From Leptospira ognonensis (GTDB lineage Bacteria; Spirochaetota; Leptospiria; Leptospirales; Leptospiraceae): a stretch of DNA of 64,000 nucleotides. Under the pieces are notes generated by a model. The model was given only the letters and a program-made list of their open reading frames with translations, had not been told where the DNA came from and ran no database searches. Below are positions 38,010 to 47,701 of the stretch, in pieces (within the stretch, counting starts at the first letter, position 1; each line of letters begins with the position of its first letter). The DNA lies in assembly GCF_004770745.1 (NCBI RefSeq), contig NZ_RQGD01000022.1:186001-250000 (forward strand), read 5' to 3'. Made by a program: the position numbers and the translations under genes.

Positions 38010-38651
38010 ATGAAACCAAAGATGTTCCTCCTTCTATTCTTATCTCTCTTCCACCTTTTCTGTAGCACGACCTCCAAGATCGTCACCAACCCGAATGGAG
38101 TCGAAGTGATTCTGCAAGGCAAATCCAAGGGCATTACACCCGTTACGATAGAGCTTAATAATTTCATAGGCGAAAAACATTTGGTAACATTTAGAAAGGA
38201 TGACGTCCTTCTTAAGAAAGTTGAATTAGATAGAAAGGTAAATTGGTTCACGATTCTTCTTTCTCCCCTAGGTTTAGGACTTCCTCTGTTGTGGTTATCG
38301 GGGGCAAATGAGGAATATTTTTTTGATCTGCAAATACTTACCTGGTCAGATGTGTTCGAACCTAAAAATTTTGAATCTGCTGATAAGAAATGCAATTCTA
38401 TTGGTTTCAGATTGCCTACCGATATGGAGATGAAATTTGCTTATGAAAGTGGTCTCACGCGAAAGTGGGGGGAATCTAAAAATTTATTTTGGACTTCTAC
38501 AAGAATTGCCGATGGTGTCTATCACAAGTTAGATTCTTCGCTCGCCACAAACCAATTTGCAAACGAATTGTACTATACTTTCAATTCTGAAAATGGAGTC
38601 TTTGGAAAAAGTAGCCCAAACAATGCCTATTTGATCCGGTGTGTAAAATGA
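38010..38651 (+). CDS. PEGA-domain lipoprotein
   Basis: 213 residues with lipobox LFC (FHLFCSTTS). A PEGA-like domain follows (NGVEVILQGKSKGITPVTIEL, then HLVTFRKDDVLLKKVEL), a small beta domain of envelope proteins. A hydrophobic segment (FTILLSPLGLGLPLLWLSG) is typical of proteins in this family. The C-terminal half (FRLPTDMEMKFAYESG, LFWTST, NNAYLIRCVK) resembles a short C-type-lectin-like or FGE-like fold seen in leptospiral lipoproteins. It overlaps the next gene start by 4 bases. Confidence 0.62.
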   Translation: MKPKMFLLLFLSLFHLFCSTTSKIVTNPNGVEVILQGKSKGITPVTIELNNFIGEKHLVTFRKDDVLLKKVELDRKVNWFTILLSPLGLGLPLLWLSGANEEYFFDLQILTWSDVFEPKNFESADKKCNSIGFRLPTDMEMKFAYESGLTRKWGESKNLFWTSTRIADGVYHKLDSSLATNQFANELYYTFNSENGVFGKSSPNNAYLIRCVK

Positions 38652-39382
38652 CATATTATGCGATATTAATCTCTATTCCCTTTGCCGTTTTTAGTGCCTT
38701 TTTAATCCATTGGTTTACGATTCGAGCCATTCCTTCGGCAAAAGCACGCCTGGAGTTAATCAGAGGAGTCTATCTTGGATTTTCTTTTCAAATTTTAATC
38801 TTTGCACTTCTCTTGTTTTATCTAGGTCGATCGGTATTTTTAGCCCCGGTTTTCGCAGTCGCCTTCTCGTTCATAGGCGATTGGTTCAATTTACAATTTC
38901 CAATCGCACAGAAAAATAATGAGGATCCGATCATCGGCGGCATTGTCGGTTTTATTATGGCCCAATTTTTTTATCTCTCCGCTTTTTTTCAGTTGGTCCC
39001 AATTTCCATTCTGTATGTCGGAATCGTTCCTTATCTGATCTCTGCAGGCTTTGTTATTTTACCTGGGGTAATATTTTATTTCCGAGTTTACAATCCTAAA
39101 AGACCAAAACCAATCATGATCGCCGCTTTTATATACGGTTTGATTTTGTGCTTTTTTGTATCTCTGACTGTAAATGCGTATCTGCTTTATGGCGGCTATT
39201 GGATTTATCTTATGTTAGGTGGAGTTTTCTTTTTGGCCTCAGATGCCATTATGGGAGAGACGACGATACATGGAGAAAGGCACCCTGTTTGGGAATACCA
39301 GGTTCCATGGATTACTTATTTAATCGCACAAAGTTTCCTCTTAGTTGGATTTTTTTTACTCTCTCATACTCTACTTCATTGA
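38648..39382 (+). CDS. Seven-helix membrane protein of unknown function
   Basis: 244 residues from the ATG at 38648 that overlaps the previous stop as ATGA; a GTG at 38639 is also in frame. Six or seven hydrophobic helices cover nearly the full length, with short loops. YhhN-like or lysoplasmalogenase-like features were considered but no signature is clear (GIVGFIMAQFFYLSAFFQ is the closest stretch). The strict overlap with the PEGA lipoprotein suggests coupled expression. Confidence 0.68.
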   Translation: MTYYAILISIPFAVFSAFLIHWFTIRAIPSAKARLELIRGVYLGFSFQILIFALLLFYLGRSVFLAPVFAVAFSFIGDWFNLQFPIAQKNNEDPIIGGIVGFIMAQFFYLSAFFQLVPISILYVGIVPYLISAGFVILPGVIFYFRVYNPKRPKPIMIAAFIYGLILCFFVSLTVNAYLLYGGYWIYLMLGGVFFLASDAIMGETTIHGERHPVWEYQVPWITYLIAQSFLLVGFFLLSHTLLH

Positions 39383-39426
39383 TGGATGTTGTCTCGTGAT
39401 TCGTGGGTTCGTATTTATTAAAATGA

Positions 39427-39906
39427 TTAACGATTAAGCTTTAGGCAGAGGGTCTCGAGCCGATCATAACTTATGGCCATACCCTCTTCTAAATGACTTC
39501 CCAAAGCTGCGTCTCGAACATCCTTGGATGGATACTTAACTGAGTTTTTCATTAATGTTTTTCCATTTTTCTCTTCCAGAATCAGTGTACTCATTGTTTC
39601 ATTTGCCGTCGGACCAGCTTCCACCAATTCCGTATTTACAAGCTTTTCTGGTGCTAGCACCTCTTTATAAACACCAGAAACTCCCATTTTCATACCTTCT
39701 TCATTCTGCCAAACAAAACGAAACTTACCGCGAACGCGAAGGTCGACTTTACATTCTTGGAAGGTCCATCCACTCGGACCAATCATCCAGTGTTTCAATA
39801 ATTCTGGTTTTGTGAAACAATCGAAAACCAATTTTCTCGGCACATCGAAGGTTCGAGTTATTTCTATCTCTAAGTCATTCAGTTTGTGGATCTTGATCGG
39901 TGTCAT
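39427..39906 (-). CDS. AHSA1/SRPBCC family protein
   Basis: 159 residues with the START-like pattern of the AHSA1 group: EITRTFDVPRKLVFDCFTKPELLKHWMIG, a central GKFRFVWQNEEGMKMGVSGVYKEV and a C-terminal helix HLEEGMAISYDRLETL. These proteins have a hydrophobic cavity for small ligands; many bacterial copies are unassigned. It converges with the membrane protein gene on its left. The following stretch 39907-40141 shows no gene that I can support. Confidence 0.85.
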   Translation of the reverse strand: MTPIKIHKLNDLEIEITRTFDVPRKLVFDCFTKPELLKHWMIGPSGWTFQECKVDLRVRGKFRFVWQNEEGMKMGVSGVYKEVLAPEKLVNTELVEAGPTANETMSTLILEEKNGKTLMKNSVKYPSKDVRDAALGSHLEEGMAISYDRLETLCLKLNR

Positions 39907-40141
39907 AGTTCAATAAATCTAAGAATCACAATCTTTGTAGCCTTTCCTAAAATGAAAAACAACATTCTCATTTCAGTCAGAAAGAAAGTGGGCATTTTTT
40001 ATCATTTGAAAATCATCTGCATGTCTGAGGCTCATCTGAACCTACGAAAAGTGTGGATCGTTTTCGAACGACTCCAAAATCAAAAAAATGTTTGTCAATT
40101 TCTATGAAACGGAATCCAATACCCATCCGTAGGTAAGTTCC

Positions 40142-41770
40142 ATGCCAATCTCACGATATCCCTTCTTGCTCCTGATTTCTATCTTTCTACTATCCGTTAC
40201 TTCTTTACTACCCGTTCCTCTTAAGAATCAGTCTGGAGATTTGGATTTTGAATTTCCCGTTTCGAAAGTTCCACAATCCTATGATCAACTTCAGAACCAG
40301 AAATTTCCATCGAATGCAAATATTGAATTAGATTTTTCTGGCTTTCCTGAAGGAGCGACAACGGGACCTGATGGTGGCGCCGTTTATAAATGGAAAGAAA
40401 GAACCTACAAGTGGACATTTAAAGACGGTAGAGAGCTGACCTTTTGGAATCCTTCGAATTGGATTGTCACAAAAGAGAATCATACCTTTCATACCAATGG
40501 TGAGAACGGTAACGGACTTCCCAAGAACTTCCGATTTACCGACCCGAATGGATCAAGTCTTTCCCAATACTACCATAAGGCATTCCAAACCAACTTTTAT
40601 TTTTATGAGAACTTTCAAGACAGATGGTTCTTTCAATTATTTCCGGAAAACCTTTTCACGAGTCGGGTAAAGAAATCAGGACGATTTCACTTTTACCACG
40701 AGCCAGAACATGAAGCTTGGATAGATGCCTTTTTAGAAGGAAATGCCTACAGTCGGTTTGAAGATTACATCGAAAAAACGGGATATACCACTTCCAAACA
40801 AATACCTGTCGTTTTCTTTAAAAATGCGAGTCCGTTTAGAAATTTTATCAATTTACAAAACGCCGATTGTGCAGGTGGTCGAGGTGGCATTTTCGGAATC
40901 AGTTTTTGCAGTTTATCGCCAATCGTTGGTTATGTTGGAAATGAAAAAGATGTTAGAGAAAAATCAAAAGCAGTCCATCATACCCACATGCTTTACCACG
41001 AATGGGGCCACCATCTACAGCAAGTCCAATGTGCCATTTTACGCAGAGATCAAAAATTACCAGAACAACAATTCTCAGCATGGTTTAATGAAGGGATGGC
41101 GGAATATTTGGGTTACATCGGTAGCAGCAAAAAAAGAGGAAATGATCGGATACTCTTTTTTGAAAAATATGTTTTACCAGGAAAAGAACCCCAGCTAACA
41201 AAAGAAGACCCCTATCTTTTGGGAGGGCAAACTTTTAGATACATCGCTGAGAATTACGGAGAAAAGGCAGTACTCGATATTTGGTCAAAATCTTGTTTAG
41301 GAGAAAAGGAAGATGTGATCTTTCGTAATCTAACATCAAAATCACCAGAGCAAATATTAAAAGCAGTATATAAAGATTTATCAAAATATAAAAAAGTACC
41401 AGAAATGGCTGAATTTATGGGAGATACCCTCAAAGACTGGGCAATTGATATCTACAGTTTAAATTATCTCAATGAAGATAGTGAACTTCCGCACCTCGAT
41501 GATCCAAATTCTCGGCCTAATTTAAGAAAAGCCTTCGCCTTAGATACAAAATCCATCGAGGGTAAATTGGAAGGACAATTTACAACACCCAGAAAAGAAC
41601 AAATTTATTTGTTTAAAGATGGCACGTATACGATTCGAGGAGCAAGCTACAAGGCCACCTTTTTCCAAAACCAAACAATTGTTTATTTATACGACGGACA
41701 TGAGGTGACAGAATGGCCGAAGGGGAATCTTACCTGGAAACACAAAGATGGGAAAGTTTATCAATTTTGA
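40142..41770 (+). CDS. Exported gluzincin-type metalloprotein
   Basis: 542 residues with an N-terminal hydrophobic signal segment (FLLLISIFLLSVTSLLP). A zinc-peptidase signature is present: HEWGHH with H286, E287 and H290, followed by NEGMAEYLG, where E317 would be the third ligand (26 residues after the second His). This makes it a gluzincin-like fold related loosely to M1-type peptidases. Two short Trp/Lys/Gly-rich beta segments, EGATTGPDGGAVYKWKERTY near the N-terminus and NLTWKHKDGKVYQF at the end, look alike. The substrate is unknown. The gene stands alone. Confidence 0.72.
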   Translation: MPISRYPFLLLISIFLLSVTSLLPVPLKNQSGDLDFEFPVSKVPQSYDQLQNQKFPSNANIELDFSGFPEGATTGPDGGAVYKWKERTYKWTFKDGRELTFWNPSNWIVTKENHTFHTNGENGNGLPKNFRFTDPNGSSLSQYYHKAFQTNFYFYENFQDRWFFQLFPENLFTSRVKKSGRFHFYHEPEHEAWIDAFLEGNAYSRFEDYIEKTGYTTSKQIPVVFFKNASPFRNFINLQNADCAGGRGGIFGISFCSLSPIVGYVGNEKDVREKSKAVHHTHMLYHEWGHHLQQVQCAILRRDQKLPEQQFSAWFNEGMAEYLGYIGSSKKRGNDRILFFEKYVLPGKEPQLTKEDPYLLGGQTFRYIAENYGEKAVLDIWSKSCLGEKEDVIFRNLTSKSPEQILKAVYKDLSKYKKVPEMAEFMGDTLKDWAIDIYSLNYLNEDSELPHLDDPNSRPNLRKAFALDTKSIEGKLEGQFTTPRKEQIYLFKDGTYTIRGASYKATFFQNQTIVYLYDGHEVTEWPKGNLTWKHKDGKVYQF

Positions 41771-41894
41771 GATTTGTTTTCTAGTATGTCATCCTACCAA
41801 AAATTTATATTTTCCGCATCGAATTTAGTCCTCTTACTAAAACAAATTCGAGTAACCCCAGAGAACGATTGTAGAAATGCAGCTAGCGATCACT

Positions 41895-42560
41895 TCATTT
41901 CTCCAAATGTGTCTTAAGGAAATTCTCGACTGCTTCCGCTTGGATCGCATAACCGAGCCCAGAATGTTTGGTTTCACTTAAGGCAATCTGGTATCTTGCC
42001 ACTCCGACCAATTCCCGTTTCGCATTGATCAGGGGAGCACCAGAAAACCCAGGAAAAAATATGCGATCTAACTGAATGTAAGTTCGATTCGGTTCGGTAG
42101 GATCACCACCAAGTACATTTGGTTTCGAAACATGAGAGATGAAAAAAGATTCCTCTTCGCCAAACGGAGTTCCCATAGAATAGACGGTGTCGCCGTAGTC
42201 GGCCTCCTTCCCAGGAAAGACATCTAAAAACGGTACCTCATCCGAATCATTTTCCAATTTCAAAAGAGCCAGATCGATCGCCACATCCTTTTCGATTAAG
42301 GTAGCGGTGAGGTTTTTATATGAGACATAAACTTTTTTCTGTCCCTGCAATACATGAGCCGTCGTTAGGATGTGGCCATCTCTTGAAACAAAAAACCCGG
42401 ATCCAATCCAGGCATTTCCTGGTGTTTTCGGTTCTAACGAGATAGATATAACACGTGCTTGCAGATACGCAGCTAATGGAGATGTTGAGTTGGTGTCATC
42501 CGATTTATGACAACTTTCAAGCGTTAGAATTATTATAAAAATTAAATTTATTGCCTTCAT
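41895..42560 (-). CDS. Trypsin-like serine protease lipoprotein (no PDZ domain)
   Basis: 221 residues. The signal ends at TLESC, a plausible lipobox. The chymotrypsin-fold triad is visible: His in ILTTAHVLQ, Asp in DLALLKLEND, Ser in FFPGFSGAPLIN. The serine context (GFSGAP rather than GNSGGP) is unusual. It resembles the protease domain of HtrA/S1C but lacks a PDZ domain. It would act in the periplasm or at the surface. It is divergent from the CKKE-type lipoprotein gene with 125 bases between. Confidence 0.8.
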   Translation of the reverse strand: MKAINLIFIIILTLESCHKSDDTNSTSPLAAYLQARVISISLEPKTPGNAWIGSGFFVSRDGHILTTAHVLQGQKKVYVSYKNLTATLIEKDVAIDLALLKLENDSDEVPFLDVFPGKEADYGDTVYSMGTPFGEEESFFISHVSKPNVLGGDPTEPNRTYIQLDRIFFPGFSGAPLINAKRELVGVARYQIALSETKHSGLGYAIQAEAVENFLKTHLEK

Positions 42561-42685
42561 GAAAAAAAAACCTCGTTCACTTCAAAAAAAAAGAATATTA
42601 AGATTCTGCAGAATGATGACACGCGTTAGAAAAAAATATTGCAACTTATTCTAAAACAGAATTCACTAATCGACAGGAGAAAAAA

Positions 42686-43816
42686 ATGAAAACCAAAATC
42701 TTAAGCATTCTACTCATTGCTATGATCACAATCACAAATTGCAAAAAAGAAAAGGACGATAAAACGGGCCAACTGGGATTATTATTCCTACTCACAAATA
42801 GCTCTACGGCGGCAACCCAAACGAGTGATGTCACAACACCAGTTGGACAGTCCACTTCTGTTTCCTCTGCCATCTCTGGTATCTCTTCCAGTGTCACAAC
42901 GACAACGAATACTTCTTCGTTTACCATGAAGGATAAAAATGCCATGGATCGAGAGGAGATGTTCGCCATCAATTCCGTATTACGTTATGGCAAAGACTCT
43001 CAAAAAGCAAAGGATGCCGTTGTCACCATGTTGAAAAAGAAAGTAGAATTTGCTAAAAGCCAGGCCGCAAAAGCTAACGCCGAAAAAAGACTCACAGCTT
43101 GGAGTTCTTCTACGACGGATTCCGATGGTTTTACTTCCTACACATTCAGCGGAACTGTGAAAGGTGCCACTTACTCAAAAGGGGAGACGGACATTACAGC
43201 TTTAACAAGTGGATCCACTTCTTGTAAAGTTACTACTTATACTACTGCAAGCAAGGTTGACCAAGGTACAGCTGCCTTTACAAACGGAAGCTATAAGACA
43301 AAATTCAGTGGAACTTCAACGGGAACCACAGGCTTAACTTCACAGACTAAAACTTCTGCGGATGTTACCTTTACTAATTTTGGGACACTTTATTCAGATA
43401 TCTACAAAGCCATTGCCTTATTAAAAAAATACAGTGGAACTTCCATCTTCACCTCTACGAAACCAGAATGTTCTGTTTACCAAGCTTATTATGCAGACTT
43501 CGATGCTACGTATAACCAAGCAACCATCGCTGGAACACTAAGCTACACGACAGATAGCAATACTCTATTAAAATATAGTAGTTCCACAAGCTATTCCATT
43601 TCAGGAACATTTACTTCGACTTCAAATTCCACAGCAGGCCTCACCATCACGCAAGGTGGTAAAACTGCGAGCAATGTGACTCTGAAAGATTTAAAATTTA
43701 CAGGTCTTTCTGATTACAGTTCCGCATCTGGAACTCTTTCTGGAAAGTACACGATTACCATCACAGGTACAGTTTCGGGATCTGCTATCAACGAAACGCT
43801 TGCGGTCATCTTCTAA
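42686..43816 (+). CDS. Thr/Ser-rich leptospiral lipoprotein of unknown function
   Basis: 376 residues. Lipobox ITNC followed by KKEKDD, then a hydrophobic LGLLFLL stretch. The body is rich in Thr and Ser with beta-strand pattern (YTFSGTVKGATYSK, ISGTFTSTSNSTAGLTI). It ends FTGLSDYSSASGTLSGKYTI. An excellent ACAGGAGA precedes the ATG. I recognise no family; the start of the mature protein resembles that of the 72-residue lipoprotein at 47473. Confidence 0.72.
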   Translation: MKTKILSILLIAMITITNCKKEKDDKTGQLGLLFLLTNSSTAATQTSDVTTPVGQSTSVSSAISGISSSVTTTTNTSSFTMKDKNAMDREEMFAINSVLRYGKDSQKAKDAVVTMLKKKVEFAKSQAAKANAEKRLTAWSSSTTDSDGFTSYTFSGTVKGATYSKGETDITALTSGSTSCKVTTYTTASKVDQGTAAFTNGSYKTKFSGTSTGTTGLTSQTKTSADVTFTNFGTLYSDIYKAIALLKKYSGTSIFTSTKPECSVYQAYYADFDATYNQATIAGTLSYTTDSNTLLKYSSSTSYSISGTFTSTSNSTAGLTITQGGKTASNVTLKDLKFTGLSDYSSASGTLSGKYTITITGTVSGSAINETLAVIF

Positions 43817-43826
43817 GGCCAATTTT

Positions 43827-43855
43827 GATGGGGTTTGCTCTTGGCGGGCCCCGTC
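43827..43855 (+). terminator. Candidate intrinsic terminator after the Thr/Ser-rich lipoprotein
   Basis: GATGGGG and CCCCGTC can pair across a 15-base loop with one G-U pair. A T-rich tail follows (TTTCTATCTCTC). It lies 10 bases after the stop of the lipoprotein gene. The T tract is interrupted, so efficiency may be modest. Confidence 0.45.
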
Positions 43856-43959
43856 TTTCTATCTCTCTTCCAGAGAGGCGAAATCGACTCCTACCAAAAA
43901 AATGCATTTACGATCAGGAGATTCCTTCATAGTGTAGACTCATATTCCTTGAGGTTTCT

Positions 43960-45573
43960 ATGCCAGAATTCTTTTATACTGATCCATTCCCCTTGGGTGA
44001 AGATACCACTCCGTACAAACTTCTCACAAAAGATTTTGTCAGCACAGTCCCTTTCGGTGACAAAGAAATCCTAAAAGTGGAACCAGAGGGACTAACCTTT
44101 CTCGCACAAAGAGCGATGGAAGACATTGCCTTTTATCTCAGGCCAGGCCACTTACAAAAAGTAAGAAATATTTTAGATGATCCTGAGGCTACCAAAAACG
44201 ATCGATTCGTTGCTATGGCCTTACTTAAAAATGCCGTGATTGCCTCTGACAAACAGTTGCCATCCTGCCAAGACACTGGTACGGGCATTGTCGTGGCAAA
44301 AAAGGGGGAATATGTGATCACGGGCAGTGATGATGCCGAAGCGCTTTCTCGAGGCATTTATAATACATATGTAGAACGTAATTTGCGTTATTCGCAAGTT
44401 GTCCCCTTAAGCATGTATGAAGAAATCAATTCTGGTTCGAACTTACCAGCTCAAGTGGATATCTACTCCACTCCCGGCAATAAATACAGTTTTCTCTTCT
44501 TGGCAAAAGGCGGTGGATCGGCAAATAAAACCTACCTTTACCAAGAGACAAAGGCCCTCTTAAACCCCGCTTCCCTTGAAAAATTTATCTCCGAAAAAGT
44601 AGCAGGTCTTGGCACTTCCGCCTGCCCTCCATATCACATAGCGGTAGTTATTGGCGGAACATCTGCCGAAGCTAACCTAAAGACTGTGAAACTAGCATCG
44701 GCAGGCTACTTAGACCATTTACCTACCAAAGGTAATAAGGAAGGAGTAGCCTTCCGAGATCTAGAGCTGGAGGAGAAGATGTTAAAGGCAGCTCAAAAGT
44801 CGGGAATTGGTGCACAGTTTGGCGGTAAGTATTTAGCACATGATTTTAGAATCATCAGATTACCAAGACACGGTGCATCTTGTCCGGTTGGTCTCGGTCT
44901 CAGCTGCAGCGCTGATAGAAACTTAAAAGCTAAGATTACAAAAGACGGAATCTTTATCGAGGAACTCGAATACGATCCAGCTCGCTACCTTCCGACAGTT
45001 AAAGAAAAGGACGATGGCACTGAGGCAGTTCATATTGATTTAAACCAACCGATGAAAGACATTCTAGGTATTCTAACAAAATATCCTGTCAAAACAAGAG
45101 TTATGTTATCTGGTCGATTGGTTGTAGCACGAGACAGCGCTCATGCAAAACTTAAAGAAAAGTTAGATAAAGGTGAGCCTTTACCTGATTATTTTAAAAA
45201 TCATCCGATTTATTATGCAGGTCCTGCGAAAACGCCGGAGGGAATGCCTTCCGGTTCTTTCGGACCGACTACCGCAGGTAGGATGGATAGTTACGTTCCA
45301 CTTTTCCAAGCGAAGGGGTATTCGATGATCACTCTTGCGAAAGGAAATCGTTCGAAAATTGTAACTGACAGCTGTAAAACGAATGGTGGATTTTATCTCG
45401 GTTCCATCGGAGGGCCTGCAGCGCTACTTGCGAAAGAAAATATAAAAAAGGTTGAGGTGTTAGACTACGCTGAACTCGGGATGGAAGCCATTTGGGCCAT
45501 TGACGTAGAAAACTTTCCCGCATTTATCGTCGTTGATGACAAAGGAAATGATTTCTTCCAAATGTTGACATAG
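43960..45573 (+). CDS. Class I (iron-sulfur) fumarate hydratase
   Basis: 537 residues, normal for two-domain class I fumarases (FumA/FumB type), which interconvert fumarate and malate using a 4Fe-4S cluster. The cluster cysteines are seen in [10 protein letters not shown] (C103), [14 protein letters not shown] and TDSCKTNGG. The C-terminal swivelling domain has [12 protein letters not shown] and [21 protein letters not shown]. It functions in the TCA cycle. The enzyme is oxygen-sensitive in other bacteria. Confidence 0.95.
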   Translation: MPEFFYTDPFPLGEDTTPYKLLTKDFVSTVPFGDKEILKVEPEGLTFLAQRAMEDIAFYLRPGHLQKVRNILDDPEATKNDRFVAMALLKNAVIASDKQLPSCQDTGTGIVVAKKGEYVITGSDDAEALSRGIYNTYVERNLRYSQVVPLSMYEEINSGSNLPAQVDIYSTPGNKYSFLFLAKGGGSANKTYLYQETKALLNPASLEKFISEKVAGLGTSACPPYHIAVVIGGTSAEANLKTVKLASAGYLDHLPTKGNKEGVAFRDLELEEKMLKAAQKSGIGAQFGGKYLAHDFRIIRLPRHGASCPVGLGLSCSADRNLKAKITKDGIFIEELEYDPARYLPTVKEKDDGTEAVHIDLNQPMKDILGILTKYPVKTRVMLSGRLVVARDSAHAKLKEKLDKGEPLPDYFKNHPIYYAGPAKTPEGMPSGSFGPTTAGRMDSYVPLFQAKGYSMITLAKGNRSKIVTDSCKTNGGFYLGSIGGPAALLAKENIKKVEVLDYAELGMEAIWAIDVENFPAFIVVDDKGNDFFQMLT

Positions 45574-45601
45574 ACCAAGTTTGTGGAATGTACGGGAGAG
45601 T

Positions 45602-45634
45602 AAGGTTCCCTTTCCTCAAAAGTGAGAGAACCTT
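45602..45634 (+). terminator. Candidate terminator after fumarase
   Basis: AAGGTTC and GAACCTT can pair, with an inner CTCA-AAAG-TGAG helix. The tail TTGTTCATTT is only moderately T-rich. It lies about 30 bases after the fumarase stop. Confidence 0.35.
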
Positions 45635-45720
45635 GTTCATTTCGTCAATGAGACTGTTAAATATATGTGATGGTTTTTAACTAAAACCTTCGTCTTTTAA
45701 ACTATTGAAGGGTTACGAAT

Positions 45721-46869
45721 ATGGAAAAGAAAAATCGAGTGATGGAGCATGTCTCTGATCCTAAACAAAAAAAACATATCTTAACTAATTATCTCTTTGA
45801 AAAAGAGCTAAACATTAACGAGAAGGGAATTCTCGCAACTGCACAAATCGTAACTGTCAATGATGATACCATTATATTAAAACTTTCTTCTGGTTGGGAT
45901 TTCGAAAAAATTAGATCGTTTAAAATGAGTGCCGTCTTAGCCAGATACGTTGAAATTGATTGCAACGTGGTTTCCATTCTCAGTGAGAATAAAATTGAAG
46001 TCAGAGTAGGAGAAGTAGGTATTGCAAAAAAAGATCGCAGTGCTCCTAGAGTTCCTGTAAGTGAAGAAGGATTTATAAAAGTTACAAATATAATCAGTTC
46101 TAAAACAATCATCGAAGCAAATATGTTTAATATTCCTACGCTTGTGAGAGTCAATTTCGAAGAATATGAAAAAAAAATACAAGCCCTCTTTGAAAAGGAG
46201 GATTCTGTTTCCATTCAGATCTTTGGAGAAAATTTAGATCGAGAGTTAGAGATCGTCAAGAAAGAGATGCGGCCATTGCTACTCCGTGACACTCTTTCCG
46301 AAGATTCCTATCAAATGTCCGATCCGCAATTTATCAATTATGATGAACTCATAGACGACCAGATAGCCAATGAGATAAAAAAATATAGAGACAGTCAGAT
46401 CCTTTCCATGCTCATTTTGCCGATCATTTACATCAATGAATTGGAAGAACACATTCCGATTGGATACGTCCATGTGAAAAGCAAAACAAAGACGATCACT
46501 GAAGATTTAATCAATGCCATCCAGACTAAAATGGAGGAAATGATCGAAAGGATCAAAGATGCCAATCTCATCAAAACCGAGGATAAATTTCCCGTATTGG
46601 ACGTATCGTCTACAGGACTAAAGATGGTTGTCAATCATCCAAAGTTAACAGAAACACTTCCGAAGCAGAAGGGATTCGGATTAGATATTGTTTTCAAAAT
46701 GCAAACTCCCTTTCGTTTGTTTGCCAAAGTCGCATGGTCAAAGCTAAACCAAAAAGGGGAACTCCTGTTAGGCTTAGAAATCATCGGCATTGGCAAATCA
46801 AAAGTAGAGAAAGCACGTTTCCAAGAGAATATTGAAATTTTGAAACAACTCAATTTGAACCCGATTTAG
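45721..46869 (+). CDS. DUF1577 protein with PilZ-like C-terminus
   Basis: 382 residues, soluble. I recognise the leptospiral DUF1577 family from its overall pattern: an N-terminal beta domain (ATAQIVTVNDDTIILKLSSG, SILSENKIEVRVGEVGIAKKDRSAPRVPV), a central helical GAF-like region (EIKKYRDSQILSMLILPIIYI) and a C-terminal PilZ-like part (FPVLDVSSTGLKMVV, LFAKVAWSKLNQKGELLLGLEIIGI). PilZ-type domains bind c-di-GMP, but the RxxxR arginine motif is not obvious, so binding is uncertain. It stands alone between fumarase and DUF1801. Confidence 0.75.
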   Translation: MEKKNRVMEHVSDPKQKKHILTNYLFEKELNINEKGILATAQIVTVNDDTIILKLSSGWDFEKIRSFKMSAVLARYVEIDCNVVSILSENKIEVRVGEVGIAKKDRSAPRVPVSEEGFIKVTNIISSKTIIEANMFNIPTLVRVNFEEYEKKIQALFEKEDSVSIQIFGENLDRELEIVKKEMRPLLLRDTLSEDSYQMSDPQFINYDELIDDQIANEIKKYRDSQILSMLILPIIYINELEEHIPIGYVHVKSKTKTITEDLINAIQTKMEEMIERIKDANLIKTEDKFPVLDVSSTGLKMVVNHPKLTETLPKQKGFGLDIVFKMQTPFRLFAKVAWSKLNQKGELLLGLEIIGIGKSKVEKARFQENIEILKQLNLNPI

Positions 46870-46919
46870 ATTGATTTTTGTTATGTGTTTATCTCCACCG
46901 ATTCCTGAGGAATGTGAAT

Positions 46920-47330
46920 ATGAAATCTGAAATGAAAAAAGTGATCACAGTGGAGAGTTATATTGAATCCTTTCCCCAAAAAACCAGGTCTCGCTTAAAG
47001 AAGGTTAGAGCTTTGATTCTTAAAAATGCAAAGGAAGTGGTGGAGAGCATCTCTTATGGCATGCCAGCTTATAAAACTCATGGTAAACCCCTCCTTTACT
47101 TCGCCGGATATGAAAGTCACATCGGCTTGTATGCAACTCCATCAGCAAATGTCAAATTTTCGGATGAATTGTCCCTGTACAAACAAGGAAAAGGTTCCAT
47201 CCAATTTCCTCTTAACGAACCACTGCCTACTGATCTGCTCCTAAAAATCATCAAATACAGAGTGGAAGAAAATCACCGTACAATTAAGAAAAAGAAAGCA
47301 AAGGAAGATGTTAAGGATTTGAAATCATGA
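46920..47330 (+). CDS. DUF1801 family protein
   Basis: 136 residues from the ATG at 46920, which has TGAGGA upstream; an in-frame ATG at 46878 lacks this. The DUF1801 pattern (YdhG-like) is clear: VESYIESFPQKTRSRLKKVRALI, SYGMPAYKTHGKPLLYFAGYESHIGLY and GKGSIQFPLNEPLPTDLLLKIIKYR. The fold is small alpha/beta, and related Bacillus proteins are iron chaperones. Function here is unproven. The stop overlaps a 24-codon reading frame (47327-47401) that I do not count as a gene. Confidence 0.82.
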   Translation: MKSEMKKVITVESYIESFPQKTRSRLKKVRALILKNAKEVVESISYGMPAYKTHGKPLLYFAGYESHIGLYATPSANVKFSDELSLYKQGKGSIQFPLNEPLPTDLLLKIIKYRVEENHRTIKKKKAKEDVKDLKS

Positions 47331-47472
47331 TGATCCGTTCGCTAGAATGGGAACAAATCCGAGTAAATTTAACTACATTTTTCAAAGCCTACAATCAATA
47401 AATTTCCATAAATCGGCTTGACGAACCCATTCTTGGCGATGATCTTTTCTGTGTTCAGGAGAGTTCAAAGAT

Positions 47473-47691
47473 ATGCAGTTTCTTCTTAATATTAAAAGAG
47501 TTATTTTTCAAAAGATCGCACCAGGGTTACTCATCGGGCTGATCTTACTTTCTACCTTACTTACGCTAACCTGTAAAAAAGAGGAAAAGGATAATAATGG
47601 TGGTCTGTTCTTACTTTTCCTACTAAACAGAAACACCACCACTGAATCTACAGGTTTTTTTATCACGATACCTGACGGTGTCGCGAAATAA
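47473..47691 (+). CDS. Short lipoprotein, CKKEE-type
   Basis: 72 residues: a signal peptide (LLIGLILLSTLLTLTC), then KKEEKDNNGG, a hydrophobic LFLLFLL stretch and a short Thr/Ser-rich tail ending TIPDGVAK. It resembles the first residues of the longer lipoprotein at 42686, so it may be a truncated relative or a genuine small envelope peptide. Its stop lies 10 bases before the next start, so they share a transcript. Confidence 0.65.
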   Translation: MQFLLNIKRVIFQKIAPGLLIGLILLSTLLTLTCKKEEKDNNGGLFLLFLLNRNTTTESTGFFITIPDGVAK

Positions 47692-47701
47692 GGAGAGGAT
47701 C

